This document shows, piece after piece, positions 53,639 to 64,000 of a DNA stretch of 64,000 bases. Origin of the DNA: Deuterostichococcus epilithicus (taxonomy: Eukaryota > Chlorophyta > Trebouxiophyceae > Prasiolales > Stichococcaceae); assembly GCA_033439295.1 (NCBI GenBank), contig JAVTLE010000023.1:2454530-2518529 (forward strand), written 5' to 3'. The first letter of the stretch is position 1. Each line of letters opens with the position of its first letter. Position numbers and translations under genes: made by a program. Under the pieces are notes generated by a model. The model saw nothing but the letters and a program-made list of their open reading frames with translations. It had not been told where the DNA came from and did not search any database.

Positions 53639-56600
53639 ATGTCGGACGACGAGATGGAGGGTGCGCATGCGATAATGTTACATGTTGTCGAGCTTGATGC
53701 AAGTGATCTGCACGAGCCACAAGATACTGGCTCTGCTCGCAGACTATGGGTTCGAGTACTCTGAGGACGATGAGCCTGAGGAGGATGAGCAGATAGAGAC
53801 GGAAAACACTTATTACGGCGCCAAAGGTGGGCATCTGCTTGCATATGCACCTGATGGGCATGCGTCAAGGCGGGTCAATGTTCCAGCCCCGCACTCGCCT
53901 TGCAGCCGCTCTGGAGGGCGAAAACTACCAGGAGGCGCTGGAGGGCTTTCAGAAGGTGGTGGACCTGGAGAACAATGAGAAGGGCGAATGGTGCGTCCAC
54001 CTGCCGGCAATCCGTGTAGCAGTGGCGGAGTGCAAGCATGTCTAATTAAAGCTGCTATTGCACACTGTGCATCGAGGCTTGCGCAGGATAGAAGCTTATG
54101 GCATGCTCTTGGTTGGCTTCCTCTGGAAATCCTGTAAGTCTTCATGCAGGGGTTTCAAGGCCTACAAGCAAATCGTCAAGGTGCACTACCGGCTCGGCAA
54201 CACGGATGAGATGCTGCAGGCCTACAGGTGCAGACTCGAGGCATTCCATCGGCATGTCATGCTCAACGAGGCATGCAACCTTGCACCCAGGGCAATGCCA
54301 GCGTGCATCCAGTGAGTGTCAGTGCCGGACCATATGCTACATGAGCGACAATCGCTGAATTGTATCGGGTTCCCACCTGCGTTGCCGCGGCCCAGGGAGC
54401 TGCTGTCGTACACAAAGACGGCGGTGACGCGCAACCAAGGGGAGAAGAAGATCAACAGCCTGCTGGACAGCGTGTCCGCCAGCTCCGACATGCGCCTCCT
54501 GCAGGTGCCCACTGCAATGCTGACCTGCGACATTTTCACGTTTGATGCAGCTGCTGGCCCCTCCTCGATGTTCAAATCTTGTAAGACTGTTCGGTCTGCC
54601 TGATGCGGCTTGGTCATGATCGGTGGGATCCGCGGGGATGCAGCTGCAGGCATGTTGTGGCCGGAGGCTGGCAGGGAAACTGCTCCGGCCTGATCGGATG
54701 CAGACCTGTGGCGACCTGTCTCATCCTCATTGGCCGCAGGACTTCTACAAGATCACGCTTGACGCGCTGCAGGAGGCCAACAACGAGCGGCTGTGGTTTA
54801 AGACCAACCTAAAGCTGTGCGGCCTGTGGTTCCGCATGAAGGAGTATAGCCGCGCCATCCGCATCCTCAAGGAGCTCCACCGGTGAGGATTTCGAGAGTG
54901 CAGCAAGACTGCAGTGAGCCACCACCGAGCTCGCAAGTGCATGCTGACTGCAGCTGTCCGCTTTGAAGCACCTGCACATATCTGGGTGTTATGAGGCGGC
55001 ACACGGGATGGGCGACGCCTGCCGAACCTGCCCTGATTCCGTTCGCATTCCTATGGCATATCTCTAACGCAAGTAACCGACATGTGCTTGCAGGTCGTGT
55101 CAGAACGAGGATGGGGGCGATGACCTGAAAAAGGGAACACAGCTCCTCGAGATCTACGCGCTCGAGATCCAGGTGTGCAATTGCCTCTAGACTTGTAATC
55201 AACATGGCGGCTGCTGTTGGTGCATGGCTTGCAAACTCGACCGACCGGTTGATGCTGCTGACCAATGCAGCAGCTGGATGCGCAACATTCTGCGCTGTCC
55301 ATGGCCGCGTTCCGAGCATGCACTGCGCAGGGCGGAAAAGCTGGTACTGCTTGAAAGATCCTCGGTAACACAAAGGGCATCACGCTGCGCAGATATACAC
55401 GGAGCAGAAGAACACGAAGAAGCTGAAGGAGCTGTACACGCGGGCGTTGGCCATCAAGTCCGCCATCCCGCACCCGCGTATCATGGCCATCATCCGCGAG
55501 TGCGGCGGCAAGATGCACATGCACGAGCGCATCTGGTCGGAGGCCGCCACAGACTTCTTCGAGGTGTGAAACATCTTGATGATCCTGATCTGCGGAGCTG
55601 CACTGCGCCTAATCATCTGGGGAGGTGCCTGCACTGTCATGGACTTATTGGCCCGGCGGACAATGTAGACCGCCGCCTGCTTAGAGCGTGCGCTGAGCTT
55701 CTCCACGTTGCAAATGGATTACACGCGGCATAAAGCTGTCACTCGCGGTGCCCGCCTGACACAGGCGTTCAAGAACTATGACGAGGCGGGGGCGGTGCGC
55801 CGCATCCAGTGCCTCAAGTACCTGGTGCTGGCCACCATGCTCATGGAGTCAGACGTGGACCCCTTTGACGCCCAGGTGCCCAGCTTCGGGATCACATGAC
55901 TTCCTACTGCTCTCGTCATGTCGCCCGCAGTCGCATCGTTCACGCCAAGGGGTAGCAGCGCACACTGCGCATATATACAGCTCTGAGCAGGAGCCGAGAA
56001 GGCTGAATGATGTGGTGTGTACTTTGCACATGCAGCACTTGTTGCAAAGATAGAAGCCAGTTTCTCGAACGGCACCACTGCTGCCTCGGTATGCAGGAGG
56101 CAAAACCCTACAAGAACGACCCGGACGTGATGGCGATGACCAGCCTGGTGGACGCCTACCAGCGCAACAACATCAACGAGTTTGAGCGCACCCTCAAGAC
56201 CAACAGGCGCGTCACATGCAGGCTGTGTCTGTTATGTACACTTTCTTGCACTGCGATTGCTGTTTCAGCGTGAGGGCCGAGTGCAGCTGTTCTCCATCAA
56301 CCTGTTGTCCAAGGGTGACACGCGCGCATCACATGCATGTGCAGGCTTGATGCTGCAAGCTGGCTGACTTCTGTTGCTGAGGGTGATTCCAACGCTTTGC
56401 TGTTGTATATGAATCCGCAGGCGGACGATCATGGCGGACCCGTTCATCAGCCAGTACATCGAAGACCTCCTGAAGAACATCCGCACACAGGTGGGTTCTT
56501 TCTGTCCATCCCTCTGACCGAATTCCTGAAACCGCGCTTTTCCCGGCCAGCGTCGTCACCAATCACGCACAGCCTCTTGCACCCGTCCCAAGCCTGCTGT

Positions 56601-57110
56601 GCAAACTCCAATGTGCTTTGCTGAAGTGCACCTACGCAGTCTGAGACACCCTCCCCTCCCCCTCACCTGCTGCAGGTGGTGCTGAAGCTCATACAGCCGT
56701 ACACGCGCATCCGCATACCTTTCGTGTCCAAGCAGCTCAACATTCCGGAGCCCGATGTGGAGCAGCTGCTCGTCTCCCTCATCCTGGACGGCCGCATCCG
56801 CGGCTCCCTGGACCAGGTGCATTCTGCACGTTTCTCTTTGAAGCTTTCTTGTCTTTCTGTCTCCCTACGGCCTGCGAGTGCGGTGCGCAACCCTGCTGGC
56901 CAGCGGTTTCTGCATTCCTTGTGACGGGGGCGCCTCTGCTTATGAGCAAGCACGGCACAGCGCAGAAACTGCTTCCGCTTGCCGCCGCAGGTGAACCAAC
57001 TGCTGGAGCTGGAGGACCGACAGCAGGGCACCGAGAAGTATACCGCCATCTCGAAGTGGGCGGCGCAGCTGGAGGCGCTGCAGAACACGCTTGCAAACAA
57101 GCTGCTTTGA
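53639..57110 (+). CDS. CSN2: COP9 signalosome subunit 2 (CSN2)
   Basis: CSN2 is a PCI-domain subunit of the COP9 signalosome, which removes NEDD8 from cullins. Thirteen exons chain in phase from 53639-53660 to 56991-57110, giving 440 residues. The acidic N-terminus is [20 protein letters not shown], followed by [40 protein letters not shown] and [20 protein letters not shown]. Then come [38 protein letters not shown] and [17 protein letters not shown]. The PCI part includes [40 protein letters not shown] and [13 protein letters not shown]. The chain ends [10 protein letters not shown]. The intron after 56206 appears GC-AG (CAG/GCGCGT). The match to CSN2 is strong along the whole length. Confidence 0.97.
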
Positions 57111-57649
57111 TGTGTCATGATACGTTGGTCGTGCTGAGTGAGGCTAGTGGGGCAGCGGCGTGTGCCCTTGACAGGGTTTGAATGTTAGGAGGGGAATGAG
57201 GGGAGCTGCGACGAACGCAAGGTGTATATGGCTGCTCGCCACAAAAATTGTACACGAGATTTATAGAAGCAGTAGACCTTGTACATGCCAAAAGCGGTTG
57301 GACGTTCCTGTATGAACACCCTGCTGGTTCATTGGAGAGTGAGGAAGCAGGCTGGATGCAGGAGGCAACGCCTGCGCCTGTGAATTCCTGTCACTCCATC
57401 GATGCTCAGAGTGTCCATGTGCGAAGGCGCTGATCGGCGGGAACACCTGCATCAAAGCCGTCGATAAAACCGCAGTAGCAGCAATAAGGGGGCAAGTCAG
57501 GACACGCAGACGCTCCCGGCACAGATGTCCAAGCGCGAGCCCAATTGCGAGCAGCACTGTGCGGCCGGAATCCGATGCTTACATAGCCGCGAAGTGTCAA
57601 GAGACAAGACTGGCGCGAGGCGTTTGAAGGCAAAGAAGTGGAGGGTCAT
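57111..57649. other. 3' region of CSN2 and unassigned sequence
   Basis: No exon with family resemblance is seen here. It may contain the promoter of the doubtful gene that follows. Confidence 0.35.
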
Positions 57650-58500
57650 GGCTCGGACGCGCCGTGGTGGTGCACTTGCCATATTTAGCCCAACCTGCAA
57701 CAGGATTTGTTGCGGACTCGAGTGCATCGACCGGCACCACTGCAAGGTGAGAAGACCTTCAACAGCTGCAGACGGAGATTGCCAGCTTCAAATTGAAGTT
57801 CAGGCCGACTACGGCATGCCACCGCTGCGTCCAGGTGAGCGCAGATCTGCCGCAGACAACCGCCGCTGACCCAGTACTTTGCCTTAGAGGGGATCATCAA
57901 GTCGAGCAAAAGCAGAGTGGCTACTGCAGGCAATTTGGCATCAAGAGAGCCCAGGGAACTGGTGCGGCTGCGCATCAGCCGCTGCAGCCGTCTCACCCGC
58001 CTGTGCAGGTGAGAGGGTTGGGCGTGCACAAAGAAGTGGATGTGTACTACAACAGCAGAGGGGCTTGCGTTGTTGTGGGCCGACGATGAATGTTCCTTGC
58101 ACACGACCTCGATCTAGGATTGCGAAGCAACATGCTGAGCCGTTTCGCTGCCAGCGCAGGAGCAAGTGGGCGCCAACTTCCGATGGCTGCAGCTCATCTG
58201 AGGCGGCAGGAGCAGCTGGCAAGCATGCTGGTGGGATGCAGACCGGCCACTTTTGCAGTGCCGCGATCACAGCGTCATGCGGCTGTTGTCGTCATGTGAG
58301 AGCCATGCCATGCCTCAAATCAGCTTTGGGCGCTGCCTCGCTCTCTGAGCAACCGCACAGTTCGATGACCACTTGAATACAGGCACCCTCCTCCCAGTTG
58401 CTGGCGTGTTGACGCTGCCGTTCCTCGCCTTTGGCGCTGCACTTCTGGCGCTGACAGCAACACCGCGGAGGCAGAGGAATAAGCGGAAGCGGGATTCGTG
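57650..58500 (+). CDS. Doubtful small gene, possible C-terminal membrane anchor
   Basis: Consecutive segments show splice-like borders. MARTRRGGALAIFSPTC ends at a GTGAGA donor near 57747. LQTEIASFKLKFRPTTACHR has a CAG acceptor and a GTGAGC donor at 57836. IIKSSKSRVATAGNLASRE runs to a GTGAGA donor near 58011. A last open stretch (58371-58500) encodes a hydrophobic span (VAGVLTLPFLAFGAALLAL) followed by the basic tail RRQRNKRKRDS. The first three join in phase, but the joint to the membrane segment is unresolved. No family recognised. It could be a small tail-anchored coiled-coil protein or a chance arrangement. Confidence 0.28.
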
Positions 58501-59114
58501 ATTTCCTTTCCAGGCTTGCAGTGATCCTGTTCTAGAGGGTCCAGAACGCATACAATTCCACTCTGTCGCGAACGATGTTTGCCAAGGTTTTGTGACAGCG
58601 CGACTCTTGTCAGCGGTGACGAGCTTCAGAAAGGACACCAATGGCGCCATTGAACGCTGAGTGGACCTACGACCTTGCAATACCTCACGAGCTCAGCTCC
58701 CTCTACACAACATAAGTGATTTGACCTGCGACTAGGTAGACGCTACAAGCGCAAGCAGCGTCGGCGAAACCAGTACTACTGCACATACAGGAATGCGGCA
58801 GTGCGCATTCGTCAAAAGGTCCCGTGGCGGCCACGACACAGGCGCCATGATCAGTCGTGATGCACATTCAAAATTGGATCCGAGGCCCAAAATGTCGGCA
58901 GCGCCGCACAAAGCCGCTGACTGCCTGGCGGGATCACCGACCACTGAGTTGATTGTACATGCTGCACACACACGAAACCCTGTCGACATCTCCTCCGACA
59001 TCAGACGAAGCTGGCCAATGAGCTGTACAGAGCTCTGCAGTGGCTTGGCATGGCGAAGTGCAGCACATGCACGGAGAAGGGATCTCGAACTGTGCAAATT
59101 GCTGGCACGATTGC
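58501..59114. other. Gap between convergent 3' ends
   Basis: No supported exon. It contains the 3' region of the SWIM/RING gene on the minus strand. Confidence 0.35.
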
Positions 59115-62044
59115 TCACCTGGCGGCGTGGCGGGCATTGCCGCCGCGAGAATGGTAGTTGATCCACACTGCATTGGCCCCTGCATACCCACCACGCCGGG
59201 CTGCTGAGCGCCAATCTTACACGCCGCTTCAGAGGTGTTGAAGGCCATGTCACAAATTCAACCAGGAGGAGAGGGTTTGAAGAAACACCATAGAGCTCGT
59301 CCAGGGACTGCGAGTTGCGATGTTGATCCGAAAACTGGGACAGGTTGAGGTAGTTGCTGCCGCCGCCGCCTTGGCTCGCGGCTGCGGCCGCTGTGTCGAT
59401 CCACTTGGACCGGCAATAGACGCATGTCACTTCCAGGCCCTGCTGCCGCTTGGCGCTCGCCCACTTGCCGAAGCACTGCGCCACGAGAAGATGAGACAAG
59501 TGGTCAGGTGCTGCGACATCAGAGCTCTGGCGACACACAGCGCCTCAGGGACATGCCCAGGAGAGCAGCCCACAGAATGACCATGCACTGGCATTGAGGG
59601 TTGCAGAGGCATCGCGCCTACGATGAGGCAGCCAGAGACGCCTGTCAGGCTCCAAACGGCTGTCCATGGGACAGCAGAGGACCGCACCTCCTTGTGCAGG
59701 TGGTTGCCGCACGACTCGCAGGTGACGATGGCCTTTTGTGCCGCCGACATGCCATCCTGCCACCCAACATGAAAGGCAATATTGATGTTGCAAAATGTAT
59801 CCGCCTTCAACAGCCATGTTGACAAGCAGGAACAGCCACACGTCGCATGCTCAAGCAGCCATGCTGTGCAAGAGGGCGCTCGAACCTGCAGGTCGTCGAA
59901 GCAGATGGCGCACTCAGCGTCCTCGACTGGCCGCTTCGGGGCCTGGCTGCCGGCCGCATCCTGCGCAGGACACAGCGTGCTCTTGTTGATACCAGGTATT
60001 CCCACTTTGTGACTTGCCCAAGTGCCAGGTCCCAAGTGTGCCTGACGAGCCAAGGTGCGATAGCTCGGACAAGCTGCGGGATCTTGTTTTGGAAAGGTTG
60101 GACAGGAGCCAAACGGCGACCAGCAGACGCCTGAAGACATTTTGCAGTTCAGGCGCCTCAGCTGGTGGCGCACCTCTTCAGGCGCAGCCGCTCCTGCGGC
60201 CTGCCGATACGCCCGCTGCACGGCGTCGCTGGCGAGCACGCCCATGTCCGAGGCACGAGTGCTGCGGTTGCCCGACAGCACCTCCTCTGCCTGCACCCCG
60301 CGCCCACAACTTTCAACAATGGCTGGACCAGCTGCTGCGGTAAGCAGTGCAACAAAATCTGCAACATCCGCGAGGCGCAGCAGCCCGGTGTGGCACTGCT
60401 TTCTCAAACACAACTGAGAGGACGATGGCGGATGGCAATCCGCCACAGCGCTGTGGAAGAGATTGAGGCAGAGGCAGCAACGGCTCCAACCTCGGACTTG
60501 AGCAGGGCACGCTGCCAGACCAGCGGGTCGTCCTGCGCCAACCGCAGCACCCGCAGCATGACGAACTGTGCCACAGCATGATGCATCTGTAATCACAATG
60601 GAGTCGCCATCTTCAGAAGTTACGGCGTCATCGAAATCGACCTGCGCAGTGCTAAACGATGGATCGTCCCCATGCAATGGCAGTGGCAGCACATGGGATC
60701 ATCCCGGGAGCATCACCGGCGAAAAGGCGCTTGGGCTGTCTCAGCAGCGGCGACAGAGTCGCTTAGGCTGTCTCAGCATGATATTGGTTAGAATCCAAAA
60801 AGCTGCGCACCAGATGGTGCTTGCACAGGTTGCCCTTGGCAGCGTCCGGACACGAGCAGGTCGGATGCCGCCCAATCTTCACAGTATACACCGACCCTGC
60901 AGCGGACCGCCAGCAGTTGGAGCACATGGAGAGCAGGATACAAGCTGGCACCAATGCTGCTGTCACCATGCTGGCCGATCGACAGACGCTCGCAGTGCAT
61001 CGTCTGGCCAATGAACCAGGCACAGGTCGGCAGCAGTGTGACGAGAGGCCGGCGCACCTGTAGCGCCCAGGACCACCAGCTCCTCGACGGGGCCACCCTC
61101 AGCGCCGACCGGAGCCACCGTCTTGCGGCTGATGAGGAACAACCTGTGCCCAGAGCCTGCACAGCGTGAAGACAAAAGAGTTGTGAAGTGACGCTTGCCT
61201 GCAGGATTGAGATCTGCAGCCTGTCGCTCCTCACAAACGAGCTCGTCACACACAGAACGCAGCAGCAGCCCGCATTGCAGTTTCGCACGGCCCTGCACGA
61301 CTGACGCAACCTTTTGTGATGAGCGAGCGCCGCAGGATGCTTGCGGTAAGGGCAACTGGTCGGGGAGGGGCATGCCTGGCAGCGCGCGGGTCATCCGGTC
61401 CCTGACCTTCTGTGAGGGCTTTGCCGAGTACGGCACCGTGCGCCCATACTCGTTGGTCCGCTTCTCCTTCCCTGCCCTCTTCCTCTTCCTGCCTGCAGAA
61501 GCAAAGAAAACAAGATTGCAGCACGATCTGGCATTCAAGAAAGCGCAAGTAGCCTGCCCGATGGCTGCATGCTCTGCCAATTGCTGCAGCGATTTGAGTG
61601 CATGAGGGGCTCGGAAACCTGCAGCTACTGACTGATGGGCGGCATGCGTCTGTTCATGCCCACTTTCTAAACAGTGGGAATGCCCTCAACCATGTTGGGC
61701 GGAAGGCCCGAGATTGTCACCCTCCACCCGCACTCCGCGTGCACACACACTCATGACATAGGACAACCATGCCGCTCACCTGGGCTGGGCTCTGCAGCGG
61801 CAGTGGCAGCGACAGCGGCAGCAGCGCCAGATAGCTCGGGAACCTGTGCGGCTGCCACCCTGGATTTCCGCTTGCGCTTTGGCAGGTTGGCAGGGGAAGG
61901 CGCCGCCGCCGCCACGGCAGCCGGCTCATCGTCTTGCGTCAGGTCCATGACCTCGTGCGCCCCAGCACCAGCAGACTGGCTTGATGGTGCCACAGAGTCT
62001 GTGAGGTCCAGCACGTCGTGTGCCTGGGCCCTCCGCCGGCCCAT
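59115..62044 (-). CDS. SWIM plus RING zinc-finger E3 ubiquitin ligase (ZSWIM2/MEX-like)
   Basis: From the ATG at 62044 (MGRRRAQAHDVLDLTDSV) the protein carries two hydrophobic-acidic motifs, VLDLTD and VMDLTQDD, that look like SUMO-interacting motifs. A basic stretch (KRKRKSR; RKRKRAGKEKRTNEYGR) follows. The SWIM module includes HRLFLISRKT, VYTVKIGRHPTCSC and CPDAAKGNLCKHHL (CxC...CxH). Next is FVMLRVLRLAQDDPLVWQRA, found after SWIM in plant homologues. The RING has AECAICFDDLQ, CESCGNHLHKECFGKW and CVYCRSKW. The C-terminus is YLNLSQFSDQHRNSQSLDEL, then NAVWINYHSRGGNARHAAR with a stop at 59115. The intron bounded at 61376 appears GC-AG. A likely role is ubiquitin ligation, perhaps on SUMO-modified targets; the SUMO part is inference. 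It is head-to-head with ORC5. Confidence 0.85.
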
Positions 62045-62351
62045 TAGGAGGGGCCGATGACGTAGGTTGCTTCTGACTCAGAGACGGCCACCAGCAGGAC
62101 GATGACGCCGGCGGCCTCAGCTCATAGCGCAACGGTGCTTGCTCAGCCTGGCTTCGAACAGGTAAGCGTCAAGCGTCTCAGCTCTGCAAAGCGAGGTGCA
62201 CAGAAGCAAGGACAGCTCCGGGAGAGCATACGAAAACATGCTGAGAGTCTCCGTGCCTGCATGTTTGAAATTGGTTGAGACTTGCAACGAGACAGCATGC
62301 TTGCCGTCATCGAAATATTTTGCTGAAGATCAGCTTGTCGCTTTTGTCAAC
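62045..62351. promoter_or_regulatory. Shared upstream region of SWIM/RING gene and ORC5
   Basis: A 0.3 kb gap between divergent starts. The open frame upstream of the ORC5 ATG (from 62196) has no family resemblance and is probably 5' UTR. Confidence 0.4.
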
Positions 62352-64000
62352 ATGCGCACCCCCGCGGCGTCTCAAGAGAGGCATGCACCCTTAGGATCAG
62401 CGGCGCATGATGGCGCCCTGCAGCAGCTGCAGGGGCAGTGGCCTGGGCGGCAGGAGCAGCTGGCCAAGCTGTGGGAGTATCTGTCGGCGCGCACGGCCCG
62501 CAGGCCGCTGCTCATACACGGCGGCCCGTCTACTGGAAAGACCGGCCTGGTCAGGTGCGGCAGTGATATGCACGGCCATTCGACTCGATCTGGCCAGGAC
62601 GCTGCTGTGACAATGCTGGCACATATGAGCCGCTGATCCGAGATACGCAATGCATCTTGATGGATCGCAGGAGCATCCTGCAGGTGCGGCGCCAGCCGCA
62701 CGCCTACATCAATGCCATCGAGACCGCGAAGCCAAAGCCAATTGCACGGTCAATCCTCGACCAGCTGAAGGTGGGTCGGCGTCATGTGCTGCCCATTCTA
62801 GCACTGCAACTGGCTCCAGTGATGGTGCGCACTGTTCACATCCCATCATTCGAGGTGTATATGCAGGGGAAGCTGCGGCAGCGGGGAAGCGGCTATGGCT
62901 CCGAGACGCGCTGCGAGGGACTGGACGCCTTTGCTCCCGTCCTAGAAGGCGAGTCATGTAGTGGAGGCTGCTCGCAGCACTGCTGCATTCTTTGAGTGGG
63001 TGGGTGGGGCCAGGTTCCAGTGCTGATGTCTGACTGCTGAACACGTCCGTCCTGCGCAGCACACCCCCAAAACTCGCTGTTGTCTCGCATCATCCTTCCA
63101 GAGCTGTCTCCAAATGTTTCTGGCAGAACACGTATATCGAGGCTCTGCTTGGCATGCCCCGCAGCAATGTTCCCGGCAGGCGGGCCGCTCGCGTGTGTCA
63201 TCATCGACTGTGCGGACCGGCTACCCACCGCGCTGCTGGCATCGCTCATAACCTGCAGCGGCGCCAACGTCGCCTGGCTGCTGCTCACACAGCTGGCGCC
63301 GGGGACCAGCGTGTTCCAGACCGGCGGGAGGGAAATGCCGAGCCTCGACGCACTGGCATTTGACAGCTACACGCGGCAGACGCTCGCTAGCGTGCGGCTG
63401 CTGAGCTTGATCCCGTCCAACGATGCTCTGCAATGCCTCCAGGGCTGCTGAATACAATTCAGAGACAGGGTCGGTGGGGACATGAGATCCACGACCTCTG
63501 CATGGGTTGCGCAGCTGGTCGTTGCACGGGCATCCGTGAGCCGGGTCAGCAGAATGTGCGCATCACCTCACAGCCGCTTTCGTGCATGCAGGTGCTGGCA
63601 CCATGGCAGCCACGGGGCGACGACGCCGCGCAACGGCTGCTGGCGAACCAGCTGCCGTCGCTACAGCGGGTGTCGCGCAGTGCAGAGGACATCCAGCTGG
63701 CGCTGCGGCAGGTGCATGCGCACCGTGCTGCTCGATGCGCCTCGCAGGCTGGCGCACCAGAGCCGTCGAGCTGGGCATCGACGGCGGCAGGGAACCGACC
63801 TACGGCGGCGGCAGGAGAGGGCCGGGATAGCGGGCCAGCCAATGCGGCAGCGGCGGGCGAGCCTGGAAACCAGTCCCAGGGTGGTGGCGGCGGCAGTGTG
63901 CTGTCACCACAGCGCAGGCGGCTTTCGCATGGGCGGCGACTGTCCCTGGGTGCCGGAGGCGGCCGCGACAGCATGGTTGCTGACAGGCGAGACAGCCTCG
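62352..64000 (+). CDS. ORC5: Origin recognition complex subunit 5, 3'-truncated by the window
   Basis: ORC5 is an AAA+ subunit of the complex that marks replication origins. Exons 62352-62554, 62671-62770, 62867-62948, 63165-63391 and 63592 onward join in phase. Signatures: WPGRQEQLAKLWEYL, Walker A GGPSTGKTGLVR, PHAYINAIETAKP and SILDQLK. Then comes a Walker B-like ACVIIDCADRLP, followed by NVAWLLLTQLAPG and LAFDSYTRQTLA as in other ORC5 proteins. The last exon in view gives APWQPRGDDAAQRLLANQLP and then a Gly/Ser/Arg-rich, low-complexity insert (SPQRRRLSHGRRLSLG) that is longer than usual; the rest lies outside the window. The intron after 62948 is GC-AG (AAG/GCGAGT). The start is the first ATG near the conserved N-terminus. 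Confidence 0.85.

Noticed and set aside
1-64000. Mobile elements, virus-derived elements and CRISPR arrays
   Set aside because: No transposase, reverse transcriptase, integrase or capsid-like reading frame, no long terminal or inverted repeats, and no spaced repeat array was seen. The only repeats are short local duplications.

Overview
The window is nuclear DNA of a green alga, most likely a trebouxiophyte chlorophyte related to Chlorella or Coccomyxa. The DNA is GC-rich and genes are densely packed on both strands. Most genes are cut by many short introns, usually 80-500 bp with GT-AG or GC-AG ends. The gene set is plant-like: a plant NST1-like cysteine protein, a B3-type DNA-binding domain, a predicted plastid membrane protein, plant-type ERO1 and VAC14, and a SWIM/RING ubiquitin ligase. 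No bacterial operons, tRNA, rRNA, CRISPR array or whole mobile element was recognised.

Layout, left to right: end of a coiled-coil gene (-, 1-311); eIF3e (+, 977-4111); paralogue A of an unusual RS/RRM protein (-, 4491-8180); plant NST1-like cysteine-rich protein (-, 8668-13108); CTR9 of the PAF1 complex (+, 13831-24142); paralogue B of the RS/RRM protein (+, 24538-28595); an unrecognised small gene (-, about 29040-29973); VAC14 (-, 31088-36548); a predicted plastid membrane protein (+, 37049-38903); a DHHC S-acyltransferase (-, about 39060-41345); a small unknown gene (+, 41810-42305); ERO1 (-, 42622-45753); eIF3i (+, 46341-48579); a SAP-domain protein (+, 49220-50327); a B3 plus Tudor-like gene carrying an in-frame stop (+, 51344-52960); CSN2 (+, 53639-57110); a doubtful gene (+, about 57650-58500); a SWIM/RING ligase (-, 59115-62044); and the start of ORC5 (+, 62352 to the window end).

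Most recognised genes are housekeeping: translation initiation (eIF3e, eIF3i), transcription elongation (CTR9), the COP9 signalosome (CSN2), replication origin recognition (ORC5), ER disulphide formation (ERO1), and PI(3,5)P2 control (VAC14). Many neighbours are head-to-head, so several 300-700 bp gaps probably act as shared promoters. For eIF3e, A, B, CTR9, the plastid protein, eIF3i, SAP and CSN2 I chained the exons by hand from splice sites, and each gives one open frame of whole codons. Boundaries in the other genes are less exact.

The most novel material is the inverted pair A/B. Both proteins have an N-terminal CxCxxC domain, an Ala/Pro-rich linker, an RS stretch and a C-terminal RRM. 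The other notable signals are a high count of GC-AG introns and decayed copies of exon edges inside CTR9 introns.
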